Assembly: GCA_050304615.1 (NCBI GenBank)
Contig: JBNLDW010000016.1
Location: 16,514 to 80,513, forward strand
Length of the DNA: 64,000 nucleotides
DNA from: CBFDBF01 sp050304615
Lineage (GTDB): Bacteria > Pseudomonadota > Gammaproteobacteria > Chromatiales > Chromatiaceae
Direction: 5' to 3'
The notes beneath the pieces were generated by a model, which did no database searches, was not told the DNA's origin, and worked only from the letters and a program-made list of their open reading frames with translations. This document shows, piece by piece, positions 8,867 through 17,087 of this stretch. The stretch's first letter is position 1; each line of letters opens with the position of its first letter. A program made the translations under genes and the position numbers.

Positions 8867-10075
8867 TCAAAGCAGCTCTTGGGTAAATAGTTGGCACTGA
8901 TTTCTACCATGCTTTTTGCAATAGTCTCTGGCCTTGCTTGCCTCATAGTGTAGCTGCTCCAACAAATCACCTGGCTGCACGCCATTGGCGTGCCTCAGAA
9001 CCGCCATACCAATACTGGCCGTAAGCACGACTGCATTATCACTAGAATCGTCCAAAGGTATCTCAACCATCCGCTCCTGAATACGCTTAGCGAACTCCAT
9101 AGCACCATCAGGCCCGGTATTAGGCAGAAGCAGCGCAAACCCATCCCCGGCAAGCCGCGCCAACATGTCGCCGGTACGCACCTCTCCCCTTAGTTCCTCA
9201 GCGGTCAGACGCAACACCCGATCTCCAGCCGCATGCCCCCAGCTATCATTGATGAACTTCAGGTGATCCACATCAACCAGTAGCATGGTTAACGGTTGCT
9301 GCGCGCGCAATGCGTTTGCCACCAAAGGCACGCCTTCCACAAAAAAGTAGTGTCGATTGTACAGTCCAGTGAGATCATCACATATAGATGGTGACTTATC
9401 ATTTTGATGCCCAGCCTCGGATACCTTCAGCGCTTGCCGTAATTCGCTGGTGCGCTGCTGTACTAGATCATCCAAGGTGTGTACCAACCGGTGATTGGCG
9501 AGGACCTGTCCAAGGATATTACTAAACAGAACCAACATGTGTTGCTGCCAAGGCTCAAAAAAATCTGGCTGATGGTGAGACACATTCAACACGCCCAGAA
9601 TCTTGCCACCAAAGCTAATAGGAGCAGATATAAGAGAGCCTTGACCATGAAAGATGCTCTTGGATTCAAATGGCTTGAACCACTCGTCCGTACTGCAATT
9701 ACGGCAATACTGTATCTTTCCATCTCGGCAGGCGATGCCCATAATCCCCTCTCCTACCCGAAAACGCATGCTCTCCGCAGGACGTTGACTGGCCTCTACC
9801 TGGAGTGACCTAAACTGCTCATCGAGACCAGCGCCTACCGCACAAAAAAGTGTATCTTCACGCAACAGAAAGACTGAGCAATACCCTAGATCATGGTGCT
9901 CCAAAAGCGCCTTTAGCGCCCGATACAGCAACTCTCTCTCAGTGATCTTTTCAAGATCAAACTGAGACAATCTGCGCACTGCTGAAAGCGAATCAAGCAG
10001 CAGGACAAAACGTTCCTGTAGGCTAATTTTGGCCATACTGCCATATATTGATAGGTCGTCACTCATCAGAACCAT
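8867..10075 (-). CDS. GAF-GGDEF protein with degenerate active site and intact I-site
   Basis: About 402 residues: an N-terminal GAF domain (roughly 20-200) including FRVGEGIMGIACRDG and a cysteine-containing IQYCRNC segment, a short coiled linker, and a C-terminal GGDEF domain from about 230. The substrate-side residues LLVDVDHLKFINDSWGH are normal, but the signature motif reads A-G-D-G-F instead of G-G-D/E-E-F, losing the metal-binding glutamate. The inhibitory I-site RxxD is preserved as RTGD five residues before it. A c-di-GMP-binding role is more likely than synthesis, by inference. The start is uncertain among ATG 10075, 10066 and 10036. Confidence 0.85.
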   Translation of the reverse strand: MVLMSDDLSIYGSMAKISLQERFVLLLDSLSAVRRLSQFDLEKITERELLYRALKALLEHHDLGYCSVFLLREDTLFCAVGAGLDEQFRSLQVEASQRPAESMRFRVGEGIMGIACRDGKIQYCRNCSTDEWFKPFESKSIFHGQGSLISAPISFGGKILGVLNVSHHQPDFFEPWQQHMLVLFSNILGQVLANHRLVHTLDDLVQQRTSELRQALKVSEAGHQNDKSPSICDDLTGLYNRHYFFVEGVPLVANALRAQQPLTMLLVDVDHLKFINDSWGHAAGDRVLRLTAEELRGEVRTGDMLARLAGDGFALLLPNTGPDGAMEFAKRIQERMVEIPLDDSSDNAVVLTASIGMAVLRHANGVQPGDLLEQLHYEASKARDYCKKHGRNQCQLFTQELL

Positions 10076-10211
10076 ACAACCAGTTTTGAACAAAACATAT
10101 TGAACATACCAACACTACTCACCCATATCCCGGCAGGTAACAAAATCGCCGTGCATTTGAGACGTTAAGATAATAATTCACACATAGAATAAACGCCCAC
10201 TTAACTTTTAC

Positions 10212-11081
10212 CTACGCCAACAATCTAGAAAGCACATGGAGCTCCTCTGATTCATCCATAAATTTCTCCTCCACCTTTACTAGTACATCTTTGTCCAACC
10301 CCGGAACTGCCAGCAACGCCTCAATTGAACCCAATGTCACACTATCATCATCAGCGCTCTGCCTTAGCCATGCAGACGCCCCTTGTACTAAGCAAGAGTC
10401 ACCGCTGTATTCAGGGTCACACTCACCAGTCGCCAGAGAGGCTATGGTTTGAGCTACTGCCTCAGGCAGGTGCCAGCGATGCGCCAACCACTCCCCTGCC
10501 CCGATCCAGTCAATCCCGATATACTCACGCTGCATCTCTTCAATCCCCTTTTCTGGCTGCGACGAATGCTGTCGCAATAACTTTGCCATATCCAGTGGAA
10601 ATCCGTGGGCCAGCACCAACCAGCCAATATTGTGCAGTAGGCCACATAGATAAACCGCATCCAGGTTAGGGCGCTTATCTAAGGGGATATGGTTGGCCAG
10701 CATCCGCGTCAACGTAGCGCAACCGATTGCGGTAAACCAGTATCCAGGCAGATCGAAGCCCGTACACCGGGCCGTTCGAAATACACTACCGATAGAGACA
10801 CTGATTGCAAGCGCCTTGACTGTATTCAGCCCTAACACCCGGATAATCGCCTCCTGTACCGAAGTGATGGGTTGTGTCTGCCCAAAATAGGCAGAATTGG
10901 CAAGGCCCACAATACGAGCAGAGAGGCCAGGATCCTGACTGATGATTCTGGCTAGATGATCTATCTCGACCTCAGAATCTGCCACCACCTCTAGCAAACG
11001 ACTAGCAGTAATAGACAGTGGCGGAAGATGTTTTATATCTAACATTTCTTGTCTTATGCTTATGGGCTTCCCCGAATCCAT
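10212..11081 (-). CDS. HDOD domain signalling protein
   Basis: A 289-residue single-domain HDOD protein, a relative of HD hydrolases that has lost metal ligands and acts in signalling, often with c-di-GMP or chemotaxis proteins. Family features are LPPLSITASRLLEVVADSE, IISQDPGLSARIVGLANSAYFG, the central LCGLLHNIGWLVL and EAVAQTI. ATG at 11081 has GGGAG five bases upstream. It sits upstream of the GAF-GGDEF gene on the same strand with a 136-base gap that may hold a promoter. Confidence 0.9.
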   Translation of the reverse strand: MDSGKPISIRQEMLDIKHLPPLSITASRLLEVVADSEVEIDHLARIISQDPGLSARIVGLANSAYFGQTQPITSVQEAIIRVLGLNTVKALAISVSIGSVFRTARCTGFDLPGYWFTAIGCATLTRMLANHIPLDKRPNLDAVYLCGLLHNIGWLVLAHGFPLDMAKLLRQHSSQPEKGIEEMQREYIGIDWIGAGEWLAHRWHLPEAVAQTIASLATGECDPEYSGDSCLVQGASAWLRQSADDDSVTLGSIEALLAVPGLDKDVLVKVEEKFMDESEELHVLSRLLA

Positions 11082-11333
11082 GTCACTCCCCACAACTCAC
11101 AGCTAGTACCCACCCATATTGTTAATGAGTAGCTAGAGGTACTAATATCGTCTAATCCATCAGAATCTTTAGCCTAAATCGTTAGATTCGCACCACTGGC
11201 ACGAAATATAGGCGGGGATTTTAGTTCCTGTGAGACTATCTTATACAAATCATGTAGTCTATGGTCGTACCACGCTATTTCTTTGATACAGTTCAATTTA
11301 ATGGTGAATAATCAGCAAAATTAGAGAACTACC

Positions 11334-12410
11334 ATGAACAAAAATGAGACGCCACAACAGCCCACCATCCGCCCGATTGAAGTCCCCCCACACCCGAAAT
11401 GGCCAATACTTACGGTAGATGAGCGGAGCAAACTGATCGCCAAAATAAAGCTGCTGCTACAAGAGCAGGATGCGATACTGGTGGCGCACTACTACACCGA
11501 CCCAGAGCTACAGGCGCTGGCCGAGGAGACCGGCGGGTGTGTGGCTGACTCCCTGGAGATGGCCCGCTTTGGGAGTAAGCATGCAGCCAAGACACTGGTG
11601 GTATGTGGGGTACGTTTTATGGGTGAAACAGCCAAGATCCTGAATCCGGAAAAACGCGTCCTGATGCCAGATCTAGCTGCTACCTGCTCGCTGGATGAGG
11701 GATGTCCGCCAGAGGAGTTCGGTGCGTTCTGTGACGCCTACCCAGAGTACACCGTCGTGGTATATGCCAACACTAGCGCCGAGGTGAAAGCACGCTCTGA
11801 CTGGGTAGTCACCTCTGGCATAGCCCTCCCCATCATCCAGCATCTGGCCGCGAATGGAGAGAAGGTCCTGTGGGGGCCAGATAAGCACCTGGGGCACTAT
11901 GTGCAGAGACTGTCCGGGGTGGAGATGGTCTTCTGGCCAGGCTCCTGCGTAGTACATGAGGAGTTTAAGTCGGTAGCGCTGGAGAGGATTCGCCGCCTCC
12001 ACCCTGATGCCGCGGTGCTAGTCCACCCGGAATCACCTGACAACATCATCCAGCAGGCAGATGTGGTTGGTTCAACTACGGCACTTATTGAAGCGGTAAC
12101 CAGCATGGATAACAAGGAATTTATCGTAGCCACTGACGGTGGAATCTTCTACAAGATGCAGCAGTTGGCACCGAACAAGACGCTGATTGAAGCCCCAACT
12201 GAGGGCGAAGGCGCCACCTGTGTAAGTTGTGCCCACTGCCCGTGGATGGCGATGAACTCGCTGCATAATCTGGCCACAGTACTGGAGAGTGGAGACAATG
12301 AGATTCATATCGAACCAGAGCTGGGGAAAAGGGCAGTTCTCCCGATCAGACGTATGCTCGATTTTGCCAAAGAGCATTCAATTGGGATGAAGAACCGCGG
12401 AAACGCCTAA
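11334..12410 (+). CDS. nadA: Quinolinate synthase NadA
   Basis: A 358-residue 4Fe-4S enzyme that condenses iminoaspartate with dihydroxyacetone phosphate to quinolinate in NAD synthesis. Recognisable are VAHYYTDPELQALAE, VCGVRFMGETAKIL, AATCSLDEGCP, WPGSCVVHEEF and CVSCAHCPWMAMN; the cluster cysteines are among these. Length is in the usual range. It stands alone on its strand and converges with the membrane-protein gene downstream, 12 bases away. The 240-base upstream region probably carries its promoter but I could not define it. Confidence 0.96.
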   Translation: MNKNETPQQPTIRPIEVPPHPKWPILTVDERSKLIAKIKLLLQEQDAILVAHYYTDPELQALAEETGGCVADSLEMARFGSKHAAKTLVVCGVRFMGETAKILNPEKRVLMPDLAATCSLDEGCPPEEFGAFCDAYPEYTVVVYANTSAEVKARSDWVVTSGIALPIIQHLAANGEKVLWGPDKHLGHYVQRLSGVEMVFWPGSCVVHEEFKSVALERIRRLHPDAAVLVHPESPDNIIQQADVVGSTTALIEAVTSMDNKEFIVATDGGIFYKMQQLAPNKTLIEAPTEGEGATCVSCAHCPWMAMNSLHNLATVLESGDNEIHIEPELGKRAVLPIRRMLDFAKEHSIGMKNRGNA

Positions 12411-12422
12411 CCTGGCAATCTA

Positions 12423-13745
12423 TCAAACCGCCATCAAGGCCCGGTTGGCCCGGCGATAACGGGCCACTACTCGAAGAAGGTTCCAGCCCAGAGCTGCCGC
12501 TGAGAGTGCCCACAACAATCCAGCGGGACGTGTAAACTGGTCCGGCATTCCCACTGCAAACAGAGTTAATATGGTAGCCGCTAGGTGCAACCAATACTGT
12601 GTCTTCGCTGCCTGGTCAGGCAGCAACTCCTTCATGTGTGGTATCTGTACCGTCATACACATCATGGCCAACTGCCTATTCTGCAGATGAAACCAGGATA
12701 GAAACGGGACAATTTTATAGAGCATCCCATTAACCAGAGATAGCGCCGCCCCCTGCAACAACAGCACCCCCAGGAGAAGATCGAACTCCGGCGGAATCGC
12801 AGACACCGGTAAAAATCTTGACAACGGCCACAGCAGCCCGGCTGCCATAATCGCCACCATACCGATACGCCAAAACATAAGGGTTACATCCGAGATATAA
12901 CGGCGACGCTGCTGCTGCAGCCAGAGGGTAACAGCGGCAAACAGGAGATAACCGACAAGCAGTAGAGACAACCATAGAGTGGCAGCCAATTCTGGTAGAT
13001 AACCGCATGTAGAAAGCAGTATAAGCAGACTCCATACAATCAGCCCGAGCAGGAGTAGCGGTATCACTGTACGCCGCATCACGGCAGGATACTCTGGCGT
13101 CACCTGAAACATCGGCACCACCTGGTAGGCGACAGCCATTAGTAACAGCGCCACCCAACCCATAAGCCCCCAAACAAGGTGGACATCGGTAATAGCCAAT
13201 GACTGCGGCAGAGGAACCACCCCTGCCATGGCAAGGGCAAGCAGCACCCCCAGCACCACTGTAATTACCATGGCCAGAAGTGACAGGCGCATCCCGGTGA
13301 TGGTGCAACTGGGCAGCTTTACCCGCCACAGCGCGATCCCGACAGCTACAAAAAAAATAGAGAACCCAATGGCCAGAAGGGTGGCAGCCATAACCATGAG
13401 TGACGGCATAGAGAGCAGAAAACCGCCCACCAATATGGCAGTTCCAGTAACCAGAGATAGATGGGCCAGGGGGCCAACAACACTCACCTGCGGTACTGGC
13501 GAGCCAGCCAGAACCGGCAACATCTGCAGCATGGCGCCGACCATGGCCAGCGCCAATACTCCTAGCGTCAACAGATGGGTCAATGCGAGAACCTGGGGCG
13601 ACCAGCGAGATACGAACAGTTCAGGCCCAGCCAGTAATAACAACAGTGCGGCAGCTAACAGGAACAGCGGTACAGTCAGAAAAAAACGAAAAGGAATAGA
13701 TATGGGCGGGGCCTGCTGCAGCGACAGATCTGCACTATTCAGCAC
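12423..13745 (-). CDS. NnrS-like polytopic membrane protein
   Basis: A 440-residue protein with about twelve transmembrane segments. Histidines lie within membrane segments (LALTHLLTLG, DVHLVWGLMGW, SWFHLQNRQ), and there are QMLPVLAG and YQVVPMFQV segments. The spacing resembles NnrS and haem-copper-oxidase subunit I-like proteins, which bind haem and are linked to nitric oxide stress. The start is a GTG at 13745, five bases after the stop of the DUF2249 gene, so it is in an operon with DUF2249 and hemerythrin genes. That context favours a role in NO or oxygen handling. Family assignment is tentative. Confidence 0.65.
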   Translation of the reverse strand: MLNSADLSLQQAPPISIPFRFFLTVPLFLLAAALLLLLAGPELFVSRWSPQVLALTHLLTLGVLALAMVGAMLQMLPVLAGSPVPQVSVVGPLAHLSLVTGTAILVGGFLLSMPSLMVMAATLLAIGFSIFFVAVGIALWRVKLPSCTITGMRLSLLAMVITVVLGVLLALAMAGVVPLPQSLAITDVHLVWGLMGWVALLLMAVAYQVVPMFQVTPEYPAVMRRTVIPLLLLGLIVWSLLILLSTCGYLPELAATLWLSLLLVGYLLFAAVTLWLQQQRRRYISDVTLMFWRIGMVAIMAAGLLWPLSRFLPVSAIPPEFDLLLGVLLLQGAALSLVNGMLYKIVPFLSWFHLQNRQLAMMCMTVQIPHMKELLPDQAAKTQYWLHLAATILTLFAVGMPDQFTRPAGLLWALSAAALGWNLLRVVARYRRANRALMAV

Positions 13746-13750
13746 AACGC

Positions 13751-14011
13751 TCAGTGCCCCGTCTTCTGCAATACCATCTTCTCTGCCATATGATCATCCT
13801 GTTTCCAAATGAATATCTCGTAGCGGCTAGGCTCACACTCTACTGTCTGCCAACTAAAACCACCCTTCTGCAATAGTTGGTAGAGAGGATGCGGCTCGCG
13901 CCGATGAATCACCCGCAGGTAATCCCCCACCACAAGCTGCTGCAACGCTGCCAGGACACGTTCCAGCGGCTCACATGGCTCTAGCATGCTGACATCAATG
14001 GTCTGTTCCAT
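13751..14011 (-). CDS. DUF2249 domain protein
   Basis: An 86-residue protein with the DUF2249 pattern: IDVSMLEPCEPLERVLAALQ at the N-terminus and HPLYQLLQKGGFSWQ in the middle. The fold is related to TusA sulfur carriers, and the EPCEPL segment holds a cysteine at the TusA-like position. These proteins are often encoded beside hemerythrins, NnrS-like proteins and denitrification genes, as here. The exact reaction is unknown. It lies between the hemerythrin and NnrS-like genes, all on the minus strand. Confidence 0.8.
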   Translation of the reverse strand: MEQTIDVSMLEPCEPLERVLAALQQLVVGDYLRVIHRREPHPLYQLLQKGGFSWQTVECEPSRYEIFIWKQDDHMAEKMVLQKTGH

Positions 14012-14041
14012 AACGCCTACCGGTTAAACCTTAGCTCAAAG

Positions 14042-14476
14042 TTATATGGACTTCATCTGCCTCAATATCTCCGCCACCTCTCCACTCAACGCCTGATCTG
14101 CCATCCGATAGAGCATTTGCTCCTCTTTCATGTTGTGCTGCTGCATGATGATCATTAGGGTTTCAGCCATACCAAGATAATTATCACGATCCTGCCTGGT
14201 AACCGCCCGGGACATCTCGGTAAGGAGCTGACGCATCTGCTCATGCTCCTTCCGCATCACCTGGGTAGGACCCATAGTCTGGCCAGTGCGCGCCTCAAAG
14301 GCAGGAAACAGCGCCCCCTCCTCCATAGAAAAATGGTGCTCCATCGCCTGCTGTAGCTGTAGAAACTGATCTCCCACACTGTTCCAGTCGGCTTGCGCAA
14401 CCGATGCCTCAGCCAAAGCAAAGATCTTATCGCAACGGCGATGGTCTGCGGTCATATATCCTACAATAGTGGTCAT
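14042..14476 (-). CDS. Hemerythrin HHE domain protein
   Basis: A 144-residue four-helix hemerythrin-like protein. Candidate di-iron ligands are in TADHRRCDKIF, AMEHHFSMEEGALFPAFE, RKEHEQMRQLL and MQQHNMKEEQMLYRM, matching the H...HxxxE...H...HxxxE pattern. Such proteins bind oxygen or nitric oxide or help repair iron centres. ATG at 14476 is preferred over an upstream in-frame codon at 14494. First gene of the hemerythrin-DUF2249-NnrS-like operon; the 304-base region upstream separates it from the divergent napC-type gene. Confidence 0.88.
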   Translation of the reverse strand: MTTIVGYMTADHRRCDKIFALAEASVAQADWNSVGDQFLQLQQAMEHHFSMEEGALFPAFEARTGQTMGPTQVMRKEHEQMRQLLTEMSRAVTRQDRDNYLGMAETLMIIMQQHNMKEEQMLYRMADQALSGEVAEILRQMKSI

Positions 14477-14780
14477 ACACACAATCCCTCTCAAACAGCA
14501 ATGGAATTCCCAGCCAATCTATAGATTGATATGACTACATTGGGTTCAAATTTCCACATATCAAGCTGTAATATAGATACTCGGTCAAACGTCGTTAAAA
14601 GCACTGTTTCACCGCTGATCATAAGCATTATGTAATGTTGTAATATACTATTTTCATTGACAAAACATCCCTCTCTTTGCATTGTTATAACTCTTACCGT
14701 ACCATCGAACGAAATAAAAAATATAATAGTCTCTAAAAGGTAACCACTTTTGAGACGAGTAGTTACAGGAGATGTAGTGA
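14477..14780 (+). other. Divergent intergenic region between hemerythrin operon and NapC-type cytochrome
   Basis: AT-rich region of 304 bases that must hold the promoters of both divergent units. A TATAAT lies at 14722-14727 facing the cytochrome gene, without a convincing -35. I searched for an FNR palindrome (TTGAT-N4-ATCAA) and saw only a half site near 14526. No gene is supported. Confidence 0.4.
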
Positions 14781-15314
14781 ATGCAGAGCAGGCTATCGTT
14801 TGCCTTTCTATTGTTGGTCTTTGTGGCGGGGATTCTCTTCGCCAAGGTGGCTGGTGTCGGCGTTGCGGCAACTAACGAGATGGGATTCTGTACCTCATGC
14901 CACTCTATGCAGGTCAATCTGGAGGAGTATAAACAGACAGTCCACTACCGAAATGCCTCCGGTGTACGCACCACCTGCGCCGACTGCCATGTGCCTAAAC
15001 CTATTATTCCCCAGACAATCGCTAAGATTATGGCATCAAGGGACATCTTCAGCGAGATAGTTGGCACCATAGATACCAAGGAAAAGTACGAACAACACCG
15101 TTGGGAGATGGCCAGCCGGGTGTGGGCAAGGATGGAGGCGACTGATTCACGTGAATGCCGTAACTGTCACGACTACTCGCAGATGGATCTTAGCGCTCAG
15201 GCACGCATTGCACGCAAGCGCCACAACAAGGCGGTAGACCAGGGTAAAACCTGTATAGACTGCCACAAAGGGATAGCTCATGAAGAGCCGGATGAACCAG
15301 AGGAAAAGGAGTAG
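14781..15314 (+). CDS. Tetrahaem NapC/NirT-family cytochrome c
   Basis: A 177-residue membrane-anchored cytochrome with one N-terminal transmembrane helix (about 5-28) and four CXXCH haem sites: CTSCH, CADCH, CRNCH and CIDCH. This is the NapC/NirT layout, in which the protein takes electrons from the quinol pool and hands them to a periplasmic partner. AGGAG lies upstream of the ATG. No terminal reductase (napA, nirS) is visible in the window, so the partner is unknown. The ankyrin gene follows directly with a 4-base gap. Confidence 0.92.
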   Translation: MQSRLSFAFLLLVFVAGILFAKVAGVGVAATNEMGFCTSCHSMQVNLEEYKQTVHYRNASGVRTTCADCHVPKPIIPQTIAKIMASRDIFSEIVGTIDTKEKYEQHRWEMASRVWARMEATDSRECRNCHDYSQMDLSAQARIARKRHNKAVDQGKTCIDCHKGIAHEEPDEPEEKE

Positions 15315-15318
15315 GGCC

Positions 15319-16263
15319 GTGCACTACCCAAGACTCTATATCCTTATTCTTGGCATACTGCTATCTACAGCAAGCTGGGCCAATGATGCACAAGAGAGAG
15401 AGCTGCGCCTGGCTGCATCAATCGGTGACGTAGAGAGTGTCGTACGCCTTCTTGACCAGGGTGTTGAAGTCGATGCTGCGAATGAATTAGGCATAACCCC
15501 CCTGATGATGGCGATTGAGAATAACAACCTGGACAGTGTTGTAGTCCTGCTCTCACGCGGTGCGGATATAGAGGCCAAGGCAGTAGCTGGCTGTACTGCT
15601 TTAACCTTCGCGGCAGAGAACGGACATGCGGCGATAACTGCGATGCTAATTGAGAGAGGCGCAGACATACATGTGCGTACCAACTCGGGCTGGGATGCCA
15701 TATCCATAGCTGCCAAATATGGCCTGACCGATATTGTCGAACAACTACTGCATAGGGGCGCAGACGTAACTGGCAAAGACAAAAAAGGACGCACTGCTCT
15801 GATGCATGCGGTAGAACACAACCACCTGGAAACGGTTGCCCTGCTCGCCACTAGCGGTAGCGATTTGGACAGCCGCAATCAAAGTGGCTACACCCCGCTC
15901 CATATGGCGGCTGACAAGGGCTACAACAGCATTGTTGCAACCCTGTTAGAGAGAGGCGCAGATATTGATGCCGTAGGCCCGGAGGGGGCATCGGCCCTAC
16001 TGATAGCGGTCTCTGGCGGCCATATGGATATTGTTGCCACGTTACTAAAGCACGGCGCAAACATAAACCTGCAAGATAGCGAGGGCATCACACCCCTGAT
16101 GAAAGCAGTAGATATAGATTCGTTTAAATTGGTAAAACTACTATTGGAGAGTGGAGCTGACAAGAATATACGTAATAATATTGGTCATAGCGCGTTCGAT
16201 ATGTCCAAGGCAAACAACAAAGGGAATACAAGAATAATAAAGCTGCTGGGAAACGGTTCTTAG
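15319..16263 (+). CDS. Exported ankyrin-repeat protein
   Basis: A 314-residue protein with a signal peptide (VHYPRLYILILGILLSTASWA) followed by about nine ankyrin repeats of the GxTPLMxAxxxxxxxxVxxLLxxGAD type to the C-terminus. I chose the GTG at 15319 because GGAG lies at the correct distance and the signal peptide then starts cleanly; earlier in-frame ATGs at 15280 and 15292 overlap the cytochrome gene. It directly follows the tetrahaem cytochrome and precedes the sulfide dehydrogenase genes. Periplasmic ankyrin proteins usually act in protein-protein contact, sometimes in oxidative stress protection; the partner here is unknown. Confidence 0.88.
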   Translation: MHYPRLYILILGILLSTASWANDAQERELRLAASIGDVESVVRLLDQGVEVDAANELGITPLMMAIENNNLDSVVVLLSRGADIEAKAVAGCTALTFAAENGHAAITAMLIERGADIHVRTNSGWDAISIAAKYGLTDIVEQLLHRGADVTGKDKKGRTALMHAVEHNHLETVALLATSGSDLDSRNQSGYTPLHMAADKGYNSIVATLLERGADIDAVGPEGASALLIAVSGGHMDIVATLLKHGANINLQDSEGITPLMKAVDIDSFKLVKLLLESGADKNIRNNIGHSAFDMSKANNKGNTRIIKLLGNGS

Positions 16264-16395
16264 AAGAAGCTCTGAATATACTCATAGTTTCTGCAATATT
16301 AGAAGCGGCATCCTGGACAATAAACGCAAATCCTAGCAAGTTTGCACAATAGAATGCATGTAGGGTGGGATACTCTGCCTTCGCGATTGCATTAC

Positions 16396-16413
16396 GAAAC
16401 GACTGTTCGTTTC
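16396..16413. promoter_or_regulatory. Perfect 7-bp inverted repeat upstream of fccA
   Basis: GAAACGA-CTGT-TCGTTTC lies 27 bases before the fccA start codon. It could be an operator for a dimeric regulator or a 5'-leader hairpin. No T-tract follows, so it is not an intrinsic terminator. Function is inferred only from symmetry and position. Confidence 0.45.
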
Positions 16414-16439
16414 ATATTTGAGAAACCATAGGAGGTAAC

Positions 16440-17069
16440 ATGATAAATCATACTCTACACAAGGCCTTGCTGGCAGTCATCATGACTGTCGGCGCCCTAT
16501 CGGTAGCTATAGCTGCTGATGCGGAAAAAAAGCCTGAGGTACTAACTGGTGCCAGTGCTAGCATGCTGAGTGACACCTGTGCCGGTTGTCACGGCACCAA
16601 TGGCACAAGTGGCGGACCTGCAACCCCCACTATCGCTGGCCTGTCTAAAGACTACTTCGTGGAAACCATGCAAGGGTTTGCCAGCGGCGAGATCCCATCC
16701 ACCATCATGGAGCGTATTGCCAAAGGGTATAACGATGAAGAGTACACCCTGATGGCTGAATATTTTGGCGACAAACCATTCACCAAGGCAAAGCAGAGTT
16801 TTGATGAGGAGTTGGCCGCACAAGGGGCAAAGCTGCATGAAAAGTACTGTGAAAAGTGCCATGGTGATGGCGGTCAATCTGCAGATGATGATGCCGGCGT
16901 TCTGGCTGGGCAGTGGAGCCCTTACGTAAACTGGACCCTGGCTGACTTCCGGGCTGGGGATCGTGAAGCCTCTAAGAAAATGAAAAAGAAGCTGCAGACG
17001 ATGCTGGACAGAGAGGGTAGCAAAGGTGTTTCCGCGCTACTCAACTATTACGCCAGCCAGCAGAAATAA
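16440..17069 (+). CDS. fccA: Dihaem cytochrome c subunit of flavocytochrome c sulfide dehydrogenase
   Basis: A 209-residue exported cytochrome: signal peptide ending VAIAADA, then two cytochrome c domains with CAGCH (about residue 47) and CEKCH (about 139). It is the electron-accepting partner of the flavoprotein FccB encoded 18 bases downstream; together they oxidise sulfide in the periplasm and pass electrons to cytochrome c. A near-perfect ribosome binding site (AGGAGGTAAC) precedes the ATG, suggesting strong expression. A general cytochrome c4-like role cannot be excluded from sequence, but the fccB linkage is decisive. Confidence 0.9.
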   Translation: MINHTLHKALLAVIMTVGALSVAIAADAEKKPEVLTGASASMLSDTCAGCHGTNGTSGGPATPTIAGLSKDYFVETMQGFASGEIPSTIMERIAKGYNDEEYTLMAEYFGDKPFTKAKQSFDEELAAQGAKLHEKYCEKCHGDGGQSADDDAGVLAGQWSPYVNWTLADFRAGDREASKKMKKKLQTMLDREGSKGVSALLNYYASQQK

Positions 17070-17087
17070 TTCAGGAGGATTATAGCG

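Noticed and set aside
14520..14545. Possible FNR site near TTGATATGACTACA upstream of the hemerythrin gene
   Set aside because: Only one half-site matches; the second half ATCAA is absent at the right spacing.
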